A program made the translations under genes and the position numbers. Below are positions 1 to 8,019 of a DNA stretch of 64,000 bases, piece after piece. Within the stretch, counting starts at the first letter, position 1. Each line of letters opens with the position of its first letter. The notes beneath the pieces were generated by a model that worked only from the letters and a program-made list of their open reading frames with translations, did no database searches and was not told the origin of the DNA. This stretch comes from UBA8389 sp964472175 (GTDB lineage: Bacteria; Bacteroidota; Bacteroidia; Bacteroidales; UBA1402), in the NCBI GenBank assembly GCA_964472175.1, contig CAYYJF010000002.1, forward strand, positions 1 to 64,000, written 5' to 3'.

Positions 1-44
1 ATTGCTGACAGGGGTTTCGTTGTTTTAATCAGGTGCCAGCAATG

Positions 45-170
45 TTGCACGTCTTTGCATTGTTTGCAAAACCTTGTAACAGAAAATTGCAGGGCTTTGC
101 ATTTTAACCAAATCGTAGATTCTCAGGTGCTACTTCAAAATAGTATCATGCATTGCTGCATTTCATTGCA
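45..170. repeat. Cluster of TTGCA pentamers
   Basis: Six copies of TTGCA on the plus strand start at 45, 55, 64, 87, 97 and 166; several are spaced 9-10 bp, about one helical turn. The cluster ends about 53 bp upstream of the -7 element of the yceD promoter. No open frame is supported in the first 250 bases. It may be an operator array, or just AT-rich sequence downstream of a gene outside the window. Confidence 0.3.
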
Positions 171-222
171 AAAAACATGTTTGATTTTTTTGTAAAATGT
201 AGACAATTAGGATAAAAAACCT

Positions 223-230
223 TATCTTTG
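223..230 (+). promoter_or_regulatory. -7 element of yceD-rpmF promoter
   Basis: TATCTTTG matches the Bacteroidetes TAnnTTTG -7 element. No TTG lies 19-20 bp upstream, so the -33 box is weak. Transcription would start near 237, leaving a leader of under 20 nt before yceD. Confidence 0.6.
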
Positions 231-253
231 CGGGGTTTTAAAAAAGATGACCC

Positions 254-844
254 TTGGGCAAATTTGATCAATATAAAATTCCTTTAAAGTCGTTGAAGCA
301 AGATACTTATTCTTTCGAATATATGCTTGACAATGATTACTTTAAAAATATTGATGGACAAGAAGTTCAAAAGGGCAATGTTTCAGCTGTAGTGAATGTT
401 AAAAGCAGAGAAACTGATTTTGATTTGACATTCAATATACATGGCACCGTTAAAGTGCCTTGTGACAGATGTTTGGATGATGTTGAGGTAGAGGTTTCAC
501 ATCAGGAAAGCATGCACGTGAAGTTTGGTCCTGATTTTTCAGAGGAAGGTGAAAATACCATTGTTGTACCTGAGCATGAAGGTGAATTGAATGTGGCTTG
601 GTTTCTGTACGAATTTATTGCATTGAGTGTTCCGATAAAGCATATACATGCACCAGGAAAGTGCAATAAGATGATGTCTGGAAAGTTGAAGGTGCATTTG
701 ACGAAAACATCAAGCGATGTGGATGAAGAAGATATGGACGATGATTTGGAAATTGATGATGAGTTTATAGGTTTCGAAGATGAAACCGAACAAAATACAG
801 ATCCCAGATGGGATGAATTGAAAAAAATAATTGATAACAACTAA
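254..844 (+). CDS. yceD: YceD/DUF177 family protein (23S rRNA accumulation protein)
   Basis: The 196-residue protein has the CxxC pair (C70, C73) and beta-rich core of the YceD/DUF177 family, followed by a very acidic tail (about residues 154-180). The family is linked to 23S rRNA accumulation or large-subunit assembly and is nearly always encoded next to rpmF, as here (14 bp upstream). The start is TTG: translation from it begins MGKFDQYKI, which fits the family, and no in-frame ATG lies upstream. An ATG at 248 in another frame opens a six-codon frame that ends at a TGA (266-268) just inside this gene, which could couple translation. The function is known from family and context only. Confidence 0.85.
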   Translation: MGKFDQYKIPLKSLKQDTYSFEYMLDNDYFKNIDGQEVQKGNVSAVVNVKSRETDFDLTFNIHGTVKVPCDRCLDDVEVEVSHQESMHVKFGPDFSEEGENTIVVPEHEGELNVAWFLYEFIALSVPIKHIHAPGKCNKMMSGKLKVHLTKTSSDVDEEDMDDDLEIDDEFIGFEDETEQNTDPRWDELKKIIDNN

Positions 845-858
845 TTGAATACAAAGAG

Positions 859-1041
859 ATGGCACATCCTAAACACAAACATTCGAACACCAGAACGGCT
901 AAAAGAAGAACCCATTATAAAGCTGAAGCCCCAACTTTAGCTGTTTGCCCAAATTGTGGTGCTCATTACATTTATCACACTGTATGTGGTGATTGTGGCT
1001 ACTACAGAGGAAAAGTTGCAATAGAAAAAGCATCTGTATAA
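859..1041 (+). CDS. rpmF: 50S ribosomal protein L32
   Basis: A 60-residue basic protein with the L32 N-terminus MAHPKHKHS and a zinc-ribbon cysteine set (CPNC followed by CGDC), so this is the zinc-binding form. It is a small component of the large ribosomal subunit. It follows yceD by 14 bp in the usual yceD-rpmF pair and is closed by a stem-loop terminator. In many bacteria plsX lies between rpmF and fabH; here it is absent and fabH follows directly on its own promoter. Confidence 0.97.
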   Translation: MAHPKHKHSNTRTAKRRTHYKAEAPTLAVCPNCGAHYIYHTVCGDCGYYRGKVAIEKASV

Positions 1042-1064
1042 TCTGTAAACGGACTGATATTGAG

Positions 1065-1099
1065 GGCTGTCTTTGAGAGAAGATGGCCTTTTCATTTTT
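1065..1099 (+). terminator. Rho-independent terminator after rpmF
   Basis: A 10-bp stem (1065-1074 with 1079-1088, including G-U pairs) with a GAGA loop is followed by TTTTCATTTTT. It ends the yceD-rpmF unit. Confidence 0.75.
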
Positions 1100-1135
1100 A
1101 ACAAAATCTAATAAGTTTTTACCACAACCGGGTAG

Positions 1136-1165
1136 TTGTTGTATCCCTTTTTTTAAGTATTTTTG
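1136..1165 (+). promoter_or_regulatory. Promoter of fabH
   Basis: TTG (1136-1138), 19 bp, TATTTTTG (1158-1165): full match to the Bacteroidetes primary-sigma consensus. Transcription should start near 1172, so the in-frame TTG at 1163, inside the -7 box, cannot be the start codon. Confidence 0.8.
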
Positions 1166-1180
1166 CACAAAATTCGAAAA

Positions 1181-2179
1181 ATGAGAAATTTTAATGCGGT
1201 GATTTCAGGAGTAGGCGGTTATGTGCCTGAGTCCATCATTACAAATCATGATATTTGTCAATTGGTTGAAACGTCAGATGAGTGGATCGTTACAAGAACC
1301 GGTATTAAAGAAAGACACAAACTCGATATTGCAGGAGCCGGAGCTTCCTATATGGGTGCTAAAGCAGTTAACGATTTGCTCAATAAAACAGGGATTGACC
1401 CAAAAGAAGTAGACCTGGTTATCTGTTCAACAAGTACACCTGATTATATTTTGCCTGCAACGGCTGTTCTGATAGCTCAGAAATGTGGCATGACAAATGC
1501 CTACGGATGGGATTTGAGTGCTGCATGCTGTGGTTTTATTTTCGCCTTGACTCAAGGTGCGGCCATGGTTGAATCCGGACGCTATAAAAAAGTGGTGATT
1601 GTTACAGCTGAAAAAATGACCAGTGTCACCAATTACAATGACAGAACCACTTGTCCTTTATTTGGCGATGGCGCCGCAGCCGTATTGCTTGAACCAACGA
1701 CAGAACCTGTTGGTGTTATTGACAGTGTTCATGGATCAGATGGCAATGGTTTGCCATTTTTACACATCAAAGCAGGCGGTTCTGTTAAGCCTTCATCGCA
1801 TGAAAGTGTGGATCAATCAGAACATTTTATCTATCAGGAAGGACAAGCTGTTTTTAAAACAGCTGTAACCAAACTGGTTGAAGCCAGTCAGGAAGTGTTG
1901 AAAAGAAATCAATTGAGTATTGAAGATGTACATTGGTTGGTACCGCATCAAGCCAACATGCGCATTATTGATGCCATTGTGCGCTATATGAATGTCCCGA
2001 TGGAGAAAGTGCTTGTTAATATTGCAAAAATGGGAAATACATCCTCTTCAACCATCTCTCTTTGTTTGTGGGAATTTGAAAAGCAATTTAAGAAGGGCGA
2101 TAACTTGATTTTATCCGCCTTTGGAGCTGGATTTTCCTGGGGTAGTGTCTATTTGAAATGGGGGTATGATCCCAAATAA
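1181..2179 (+). CDS. fabH: 3-oxoacyl-ACP synthase III (FabH)
   Basis: FabH (332 residues) condenses acetyl-CoA or another short acyl-CoA with malonyl-ACP to start fatty acid synthesis in the cytoplasm. The catalytic triad is visible: Cys116 in SAACCGF, His256 in VPHQAN and Asn286 in MGNTSS. Length is typical. The ATG at 1181 is chosen because the longer frame begins at a TTG inside the promoter; the leader is then only about 10 nt. The gene is alone between its promoter and the era promoter. The family members of Bacteroidetes often use branched primers, but substrate choice cannot be read here. Confidence 0.95.
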   Translation: MRNFNAVISGVGGYVPESIITNHDICQLVETSDEWIVTRTGIKERHKLDIAGAGASYMGAKAVNDLLNKTGIDPKEVDLVICSTSTPDYILPATAVLIAQKCGMTNAYGWDLSAACCGFIFALTQGAAMVESGRYKKVVIVTAEKMTSVTNYNDRTTCPLFGDGAAAVLLEPTTEPVGVIDSVHGSDGNGLPFLHIKAGGSVKPSSHESVDQSEHFIYQEGQAVFKTAVTKLVEASQEVLKRNQLSIEDVHWLVPHQANMRIIDAIVRYMNVPMEKVLVNIAKMGNTSSSTISLCLWEFEKQFKKGDNLILSAFGAGFSWGSVYLKWGYDPK

Positions 2180-2181
2180 AG

Positions 2182-2212
2182 TTGAATTAACTCATTGAAT
2201 TTCGTATCTTTG
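2182..2212 (+). promoter_or_regulatory. Promoter of era-der
   Basis: TTG (2182-2184), 20 bp, TATCTTTG (2205-2212). It begins just after the fabH stop and drives era and der. Confidence 0.8.
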
Positions 2213-2224
2213 TATCAAACTAAC

Positions 2225-2248
2225 GAGGCTGTCTCCAAAGGCAGCCTC
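2225..2248 (+). terminator. Stem-loop between fabH and era
   Basis: GAGGCTG (2225-2231) pairs with CAGCCTC (2242-2248), loop of 10 nt. Only TTT follows, so it is a weak terminator for fabH read-through. If the era start site is near 2219 it also forms a hairpin at the 5' end of the era mRNA. Confidence 0.5.
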
Positions 2249-2275
2249 TTTGGTCAGAAATAATTTGAAGTAAAC

Positions 2276-3157
2276 ATGCACAAATCTGGATTTGTAAATA
2301 TCGTTGGAAACCCCAATGTGGGTAAATCAACCCTGATGAATACCCTGGTTGGAGAACGAATCTCAATCATTACTTCAAAGGCTCAAACCACCAGGCATCG
2401 CATCATGGGGATTGTTAATGGTGAAGATTTTCAAATTGTTTATTCGGATACGCCCGGTGTCCTGGCTCCAAATTACAAACTGCAGGAATCTATGTTGAAC
2501 TTTTCAAATTCAGCGCTGCAGGATGCGGATATTTTATTGTATGTCACGGATACGGTTGAAAAGATGGATAAAAATGCCACTTTTATCGAGAAAGTGAATC
2601 AATTAAACATTCCAATATTGGTCATTGTCAATAAGATAGATATTTCTTCTCAAGATAGTTTGGAAGAACAGGTGGAAACATTGAAAGGTTTACTTCCAAA
2701 AGCTGAAATTATTCCGATTTCTGCATTGAGACGCTTCAATGTGGATTATGTGCTGAAAAGAATTCAGGAACTTTTGCCCGAATCTCCTCCCTATTTTGAC
2801 AAAGAGGCACTCACAGATAAACCAGCTCGTTTTTTCGTAACTGAAATCATCAGAGAAAAAATATTGCTTTATTATCAAAAAGAGATTCCGTATGCAACGG
2901 AAGTAGGCATTGAAAAATTTGAAGACGGCAAAGATTTGATTCGCATCAGTGCTGTCATTATGGTAGAACGCGAAACGCAGAAAGGCATCATTATTGGCCA
3001 TGGCGGAAAGGCGCTGAAAAAGGTTGGCATGGAATCTAGAAAAGATATTGAAGCTTTTTTTGGAAAGAAAGTCTTTTTAGAAATGTATGTTCGGGTTGAA
3101 AAAGACTGGAGAAGTCGGGAAGCAAAACTGAAATTGTTTGGTTATCAATTGGATTAA
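2276..3157 (+). CDS. era: GTPase Era
   Basis: Era (293 residues) is an essential GTPase that binds the 3' end of 16S rRNA and acts as a checkpoint in 30S subunit assembly. G1 GNPNVGKS is at 11-18, G3 DTPG at 58-61, G4 NKID at 119-122, and the C-terminal KH RNA-binding domain carries GHGG at 241-244. The length is typical. It is followed by der after 5 bp, so two ribosome-assembly GTPases form one unit driven by the 2182-2212 promoter. Confidence 0.97.
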   Translation: MHKSGFVNIVGNPNVGKSTLMNTLVGERISIITSKAQTTRHRIMGIVNGEDFQIVYSDTPGVLAPNYKLQESMLNFSNSALQDADILLYVTDTVEKMDKNATFIEKVNQLNIPILVIVNKIDISSQDSLEEQVETLKGLLPKAEIIPISALRRFNVDYVLKRIQELLPESPPYFDKEALTDKPARFFVTEIIREKILLYYQKEIPYATEVGIEKFEDGKDLIRISAVIMVERETQKGIIIGHGGKALKKVGMESRKDIEAFFGKKVFLEMYVRVEKDWRSREAKLKLFGYQLD

Positions 3158-3162
3158 AAAAA

Positions 3163-4479
3163 ATGGGAAATATTGTAGCAATAGTTGGTCGACCAAATGT
3201 GGGCAAATCAACGCTTTTTAATCGCTTAACTGGTTTTAAACAAGCCATTGTTGATGATGAATCCGGAACCACAAGGGATCGTCAATATGGCCTCTCCGAA
3301 TGGAATGGAAAACCCTTTTCTGTGATTGACACAGGAGGCTGGGTTGACAAATCCGGTGATGTTTTTGAGAATGAAATCAAAAAGCAAGTGAATCTGGCTA
3401 TTGAAGAGTCTGATGTTATTTTGTTTGTTGTAGATGTGATCAATGGTTTGACCGATTTGGATATGGCTGTAGGTAAGATGCTTAGGGGTGTGAAGAAACC
3501 CGTATTGCTGATTGCCAATAAGGCTGATACCCACGAAATGGGATACAATGCTGCTGAGTTTTATTCCCTGGGTTTGGGTGATCCAATTGTCCTGTCAGCT
3601 GCAAATGGTTCGGGCACAGGTGATTTCTTAGATCTTTTATTGAGCCACTTTAATCCGGATAAAGACAAATCCGAAGAGTTGGAGAGTTTGCCTCGTATAT
3701 CTGTCGTAGGTCGACCAAATGCTGGAAAGTCTTCCCTGGTCAACGCCTTTATTGGTGAAGAACGAACCATTGTTACTGATATTGCAGGTACTACGAGAGA
3801 TTCCATCCATACCCGCTTTTCAAAATTTGGCTTTGATTTTTATTTGGTGGATACTGCCGGTATCAGAAAAAAAGGAAAGGTCAATGAAGATTTAGAATAT
3901 TATTCTGTTATAAGATCCATTCGGGCAATTGAAAATTCTGATGTTTGTGTACTCATGATTGATGCAACAAGGGGTATTGAGAGCCAGGATCTGAATATTT
4001 TTTCTTTGATCCAAAAGAATAAAAAAGGATTGGTGGTTTGTGTCAATAAATGGGATTTGATTGAAGACAAAGAATCCAAAAACATCAAAGCTTTTGAAGC
4101 TGCCATCCGGGAACGTTTTGCACCTTTTATCGATTTTCCCATCATTTTTACTTCTGCATTGACCAAACAGCGTATTTTTAAAGTGTTGGAAACGGCCAAA
4201 GACGTCTTTGAAACCAGGCATTTCCATGTTTCTACCAATAAACTGAACGAATTTTTCTTGCCTTTGATTGAAAATTATCCCCCACCATCCAATAAAGGGA
4301 AATACATCAAAGTCAAATATGTGACACAACTTCAGGGCCCTCAAACACCTACGTTTGTGTTTTTCGCCAACTTGCCCCAATATATAAAGGAACCATATAA
4401 ACGCTTTTTGGAAAATAAACTAAGATCTGAATGGAATTTTCATGGAACACCCATTCAAATCTTTATCAGACAAAAATAG
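3163..4479 (+). CDS. der: GTPase Der (EngA)
   Basis: Der (438 residues) is the double-GTPase needed for 50S subunit biogenesis. Two tandem G domains are seen, with P-loops GRPNVGKST at 9-17 and GRPNAGKSS at 183-191, followed by a C-terminal KH-like domain (about 350-438). It is the second gene of the era-der unit. No U-rich stem-loop was recognised directly after it; the next 377 bp hold no gene. Confidence 0.97.
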   Translation: MGNIVAIVGRPNVGKSTLFNRLTGFKQAIVDDESGTTRDRQYGLSEWNGKPFSVIDTGGWVDKSGDVFENEIKKQVNLAIEESDVILFVVDVINGLTDLDMAVGKMLRGVKKPVLLIANKADTHEMGYNAAEFYSLGLGDPIVLSAANGSGTGDFLDLLLSHFNPDKDKSEELESLPRISVVGRPNAGKSSLVNAFIGEERTIVTDIAGTTRDSIHTRFSKFGFDFYLVDTAGIRKKGKVNEDLEYYSVIRSIRAIENSDVCVLMIDATRGIESQDLNIFSLIQKNKKGLVVCVNKWDLIEDKESKNIKAFEAAIRERFAPFIDFPIIFTSALTKQRIFKVLETAKDVFETRHFHVSTNKLNEFFLPLIENYPPPSNKGKYIKVKYVTQLQGPQTPTFVFFANLPQYIKEPYKRFLENKLRSEWNFHGTPIQIFIRQK

Positions 4480-4653
4480 TGCTTGCCAACTGTTAATATT
4501 TGTTATTTGACAGGTGTAGAATTGTTTATTATAGATGTGATTTGATATAAACATGAATCTTCTTTAGAAGATTGATTTTTAACAATCTGGTTTTCAGAAA
4601 GTATCGTTTGATTTTCAAATCTTATGTAATCAACCTTTTTTAACGAAACGTAT

Positions 4654-4684
4654 TTGTTGTTGGGGGACGGTTTGGTTATATTTG
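4654..4684 (+). promoter_or_regulatory. Orphan consensus promoter upstream of mnmA
   Basis: TTG (4654-4656), 20 bp, TATATTTG (4677-4684). It is among the best promoters in the window, yet no gene starts within the usual 10-70 nt. A transcript from about 4691 would run into stem-loops at 4728-4757 and 4788-4829. Confidence 0.65.
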
Positions 4685-4690
4685 TTAAAC

Positions 4691-4829
4691 AATAGGGGTT
4701 GAAGTCCTGTTTACAGTAATAGGGGTATCCATTTAACAAATGTGGTTTTTTTTGAAAGCGATTTAATAGACTAACTTAAATTTATAAGGCTCTTTCCATT
4801 TCCGTGAGGATGTGAAAGGGTCTTTTTTT
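4691..4829 (+). ncRNA. Candidate small RNA or leader transcript
   Basis: Predicted only from a consensus promoter at one end and a terminator at the other: 139 nt to 4829, or about 67 nt if the weak hairpin with a T8 run near 4750-4757 terminates. It contains AATAGGGG twice (near 4692 and 4719). No known RNA family is recognised. It could instead be an attenuated leader of mnmA. Confidence 0.3.
4788..4829 (+). terminator. Terminator upstream of mnmA
   Basis: GGCTCTTTC (4788-4796) pairs with GAAAGGGTC (4814-4822) including G-U pairs, with a short inner helix, then T7 (4823-4829). It abuts TAACTTTA (4831-4838), a near-consensus -7 element that could start the mnmA mRNA. Confidence 0.7.
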
Positions 4830-4856
4830 GTAACTTTACACAGTTAACGATCATTC

Positions 4857-6047
4857 ATGAGTTCAAAACGTATTGTCATAGGCCTTTCCGGCGGTGTTGA
4901 TTCCAGTGTTGCCGCGTATCTCCTTAAGAAACAGGGGTATGAAGTGATTGGTGTATATATGATCAATTGGAAAGATACCGTTGGCACGCTGTCGGGTGAC
5001 TGTCCCTATGAAGATGATTTGCTGATCGCCGAATTGGTTGCCAGAAAACTCGATATTGAGTTTCACTCGGTTGATTTGAGCGATACCTATCGGGAAAAAG
5101 TAGTGGAATACATGTTTTCTGAGTATGAAAAAGGTAGAACGCCAAATCCGGATGTGCTATGCAATCGGGAAATTAAATTTGATGCCTTTCTGGCCGCAGC
5201 TGAAAGCCTAGGTGCATCCTTGGTTGCAACCGGTCACTATTGCAGAAAAGACACCCTTTTAATTTCGGACAAACCAGTTTACAGACTGTTGGCAGGAAAA
5301 GATAAAAACAAGGATCAATCCTATTTTTTGTGTCAGCTTTCTCAAAAACAGCTTTCCAAAGCGCTTTTTCCGATTGGAGAACTGACCAAGCCTCAGGTCA
5401 GAGCCATCGCTGAAGAACTGGGTTTGGCTACAGCCAATAAAAAAGATTCTCAGGGTATTTGTTTTGTTGGAAAAGTTGATCTGCCGGTTTTTTTGCAACA
5501 GAAACTGCAAAAAGTGGAAGGGGAGGTGATTGAAATACCCAACCATTTTAAAGCCTATTCAAGAATGTATCCTGACGTATTGGATGATCGTTTGCGTAAG
5601 CAATCGAAGGCATATTTTTATACCAGAAAAGACGGAAAAATTGTCGGAAAACATCAGGGGGCACATTTTTATACCATTGGTCAAAGAAAAGGTTTGGGCA
5701 TAGGTGGATTTGAAGAACCGCTGTTCGTCCTAGCGACAGATGTTCATGAAAATATTATTTTTGTTGGTGAAGGAAACGATCATCCGGGATTGTTGCGTAA
5801 AACATTGAAAATCAATTTTGATGACATTCATTGGATTCGTGAAGACAAGACCCTGAAGATTGGAGAAAGCGCTGTATATCAGGTTAGAATTCGCTACAGA
5901 CAACCTTTACAAGAAGCCACTTTGTATCGATTGTCAGACGGCTTGTACATAGATTTTATAAAACCACAATTAAGCATCACTCCCGGACAATTTGCAGCCT
6001 GGTATGATGCGGACGAGTTGGTTGGTTCAGGAATGGTTTCAGAATAA
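4857..6047 (+). CDS. mnmA: tRNA-specific 2-thiouridylase MnmA
   Basis: MnmA (396 residues) adds sulfur to U34 of tRNAs for Lys, Glu and Gln, using ATP and a persulfide relay. The PP-loop motif SGGVDSS is at 11-17, and the two catalytic cysteines are C102 in LCNREIKFD and C202 in QGICFVG. An early segment with GDCPYEDD near 47-54 resembles one of the MnmA subtypes I associate with Bacteroidetes. The ATG at 4857 begins MSSKRIVIGLSGG, a normal start. The TPM-domain gene follows after 8 bp, probably in the same transcript. Confidence 0.95.
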   Translation: MSSKRIVIGLSGGVDSSVAAYLLKKQGYEVIGVYMINWKDTVGTLSGDCPYEDDLLIAELVARKLDIEFHSVDLSDTYREKVVEYMFSEYEKGRTPNPDVLCNREIKFDAFLAAAESLGASLVATGHYCRKDTLLISDKPVYRLLAGKDKNKDQSYFLCQLSQKQLSKALFPIGELTKPQVRAIAEELGLATANKKDSQGICFVGKVDLPVFLQQKLQKVEGEVIEIPNHFKAYSRMYPDVLDDRLRKQSKAYFYTRKDGKIVGKHQGAHFYTIGQRKGLGIGGFEEPLFVLATDVHENIIFVGEGNDHPGLLRKTLKINFDDIHWIREDKTLKIGESAVYQVRIRYRQPLQEATLYRLSDGLYIDFIKPQLSITPGQFAAWYDADELVGSGMVSE

Positions 6048-6055
6048 AATGTCGT

Positions 6056-7318
6056 ATGAATAAACGGATGTTATTTTTAGCAGTGAATCTGCTTTTTGCA
6101 AGTCTGATTCTCGCAGCCGACTGGACTGTGGAAACAGTCCCCAATACACATACAGTCAATGCTGCTGTTTTTTCTGCAGATCCGGATCAATTATTGGATG
6201 ATGCCAATCAGTCAAAAATAGATCAGATTTTGTTTGATTTGGAAAAGCAAACGACGGCTGAAGTGTTTGTTGTTGCTTTAAAATCTATTGGAGAAGCCGA
6301 CATGAGAATGTTTGCAACCGATTTGTTCCAACGCTTTGGACTTGGAAAAAAAAGCAAGGACAACGGTTTATTGGTGTTGTTTGTTGAAGATCAGCGCAAA
6401 GTAACGATGGAGGTCGGTTATGGCCTGGAAGGGGTATTGCCTGATGTGGTGTGTTTTAGAATCATTGATGAAATCATGGTTCCAATCATGAAACAAGGTC
6501 AATATGGTCTGGGTATGTTGAACGGTGTGCAACGTGTTGTGCGTATTCTTTCCGATCCGAATGTGCTTGCTGAGATTTCTGTGGATAAAAAGGTGCTGAT
6601 GCAGGAAAAACGTGCACAAAAAATCAATAGGATCAAATGGATGGCAGGTGGATATCTGTTTTTGTCAGTCTTTGTATTGATTTTGCTCTTGATGTCAGGT
6701 CAGAGAAAGTTTCGTGAAACAAAGAATATGCCTCCTTATGATGCTTATAAGCATCTGAAAACCATGATTTTTGGATTGAAATTCTTATCCGTATTATTCC
6801 CGTTAACCATTTTGCCGCTTCTTTTATATTACAAAAAGAAACTGGATGCCATTCGAAAAGCACCTAGAAATTGTGCCATTTGTTCCAGGCCCATGTTGTT
6901 GATGAATGAAAAGCAGGAGGATGCCTATTTGAATATTGGTCAGCAAAATGAAGAGCGTGTTGGATCTGTCGATTATGATGTATGGGTGTGTATGGATTGT
7001 GGAAATAAGTCTTTGTTGCCTTATGATCAGTCTTTTACACGTTATAAAAAATGCCCTCATTGTCAGTACAAAACATTTGCGCAAATTTCTGATCGGATTG
7101 TTTCCCCGCCAACCCCCTTGTCAACAGGCCAAGGTCAACATGTGTTCAGCTGTGCAAATTGTGGTCATGAAGCTGTCAAATACTTTGTCATACCCATGAT
7201 TGTTGTTTTGCCTACTGGAAATGGAAGAGGTAATGGCGGTTTTGGCGGTGGCGGTTTCGGTGGCGGAAGTTTTGGCGGAGGATCAAGCGGCGGTGGCGGA
7301 GCTTCCGGCGGCTGGTAA
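6056..7318 (+). CDS. TPM-domain membrane protein with zinc-ribbon-like segment and Gly-rich tail
   Basis: This 420-residue protein has a signal peptide, then a TPM (YgcG/Psb32-type) domain at about 45-160 with the family segment GYGLEGVLPD. Two membrane segments (about 198-216 and 238-258) lead to a region with four CxxC pairs (CAIC near 272, CMDC near 311, CPHC near 332, CANC near 366), which probably binds two zinc ions. It ends in a 25-residue Gly/Ser tail closing GGASGGW. TPM proteins occur with LemA, as here, where lemA follows after 51 bp. TPM domains are reported as phosphatase-like or repair-related; the role here is unknown. Confidence 0.8.
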   Translation: MNKRMLFLAVNLLFASLILAADWTVETVPNTHTVNAAVFSADPDQLLDDANQSKIDQILFDLEKQTTAEVFVVALKSIGEADMRMFATDLFQRFGLGKKSKDNGLLVLFVEDQRKVTMEVGYGLEGVLPDVVCFRIIDEIMVPIMKQGQYGLGMLNGVQRVVRILSDPNVLAEISVDKKVLMQEKRAQKINRIKWMAGGYLFLSVFVLILLLMSGQRKFRETKNMPPYDAYKHLKTMIFGLKFLSVLFPLTILPLLLYYKKKLDAIRKAPRNCAICSRPMLLMNEKQEDAYLNIGQQNEERVGSVDYDVWVCMDCGNKSLLPYDQSFTRYKKCPHCQYKTFAQISDRIVSPPTPLSTGQGQHVFSCANCGHEAVKYFVIPMIVVLPTGNGRGNGGFGGGGFGGGSFGGGSSGGGGASGGW

Positions 7319-7369
7319 TTCTGGCATGAATTTTGTCCAAAGTAGATTATAAACAAACAACATAAAAAA

Positions 7370-7963
7370 ATGAAAAAAAACACGATTATTTGGATTGCAG
7401 TTTTGGGCGTGCTTGTTCTCTTGTTCGTATGGGGAAACAACAGGTATAACTATATGGTTTCCGGTGAAGAATTGGTGTCAAAAGCATGGTCTGATGTGGA
7501 AAGTCAATACCAAAGACGTTCGGATTTGCTGCCCAATCTGGTTGAAACGGTCAAGGGATATGCCAAGCATGAAAAATCAACTTTGCAAGCGGTGATTGAA
7601 GCCAGGGCAAAAGCAACTCAAGTGACGGTGAATCCTGATAATATGACTCCTGAAAAATTGGCAGAGTATCAGGCTGCGCAATCACAGGTAGGTTCAGCCA
7701 TTGGCAGATTGCTGGTGAGTGTTGAGCAGTATCCCGATTTAAAAGCCAATCAAAATTTCAAGGAACTACAGGCTCAATTGGAATCAACAGAAAACCGAAT
7801 TGCGGTACACAGACAACGTTTCAACGATATGGCACAAAAGTACAATGTGTTGATTCGTAAGTTCCCTTCAAATATCATTGCATCGATGTTTGGTTTCGAG
7901 AAGAAGGGCTATTTTGAAGCAGAAGCTGGAAGCGAAAAAGCCCCACAACTTAATTTTGATTGA
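7370..7963 (+). CDS. lemA: LemA family protein
   Basis: A 197-residue LemA protein: one N-terminal membrane helix (about 5-22), then the helical LemA domain with the conserved segment YQRRSDLLPNLVETVKG. LemA proteins sit in the inner membrane with the N-terminus outside; their exact function is not established. Pairing with a TPM-domain gene just upstream is a common arrangement and suggests a joint envelope role. Confidence 0.92.
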   Translation: MKKNTIIWIAVLGVLVLLFVWGNNRYNYMVSGEELVSKAWSDVESQYQRRSDLLPNLVETVKGYAKHEKSTLQAVIEARAKATQVTVNPDNMTPEKLAEYQAAQSQVGSAIGRLLVSVEQYPDLKANQNFKELQAQLESTENRIAVHRQRFNDMAQKYNVLIRKFPSNIIASMFGFEKKGYFEAEAGSEKAPQLNFD

Positions 7964-8019
7964 ATTTGAATGAATGACAGGGTGATATAATCCGGTCTTT
8001 GAACAAAATATTATAATGT

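Larger units (their letters stand above)
4480..4856. other. 377-bp gap between der and mnmA
   Basis: No protein gene is convincing here. The segment holds a full-consensus plus-strand promoter (4654-4684), a possible weak hairpin plus T8 run (about 4728-4757), a stronger terminator (4788-4829) and a weak -7 element for mnmA (4831-4838). A 78-codon minus-strand frame (4503-4739) has no recognisable features and overlaps the promoter. The layout suggests a short non-coding transcript or a long mnmA leader. Confidence 0.5.

Noticed and set aside
899..1168. Minus-strand 89-codon frame across rpmF
   Set aside because: Antisense to rpmF and its terminator; no recognisable product.
3892..4380. Long minus-strand open frame inside der
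   Set aside because: It lies entirely antisense to a well-supported GTPase gene and has no family features; similar antisense frames at 11160-11588, 18920-19363, 25609-26082 and 36820-37281 were dropped for the same reason.
4503..4739. Minus-strand 78-codon frame between der and mnmA
   Set aside because: No signal peptide, domain or promoter on that strand; it overlaps a plus-strand consensus promoter and has skewed, unconvincing composition.
7205..7318. Gly-rich tail of the TPM protein as a frameshift or repeat artefact
   Set aside because: Gly/Ser-rich C-termini ending GGASGxW are normal in this family and the frame is intact.
7964..8019. FMN riboswitch before ribE
   Set aside because: The 56-bp space is too short and lacks the conserved RFN helices.
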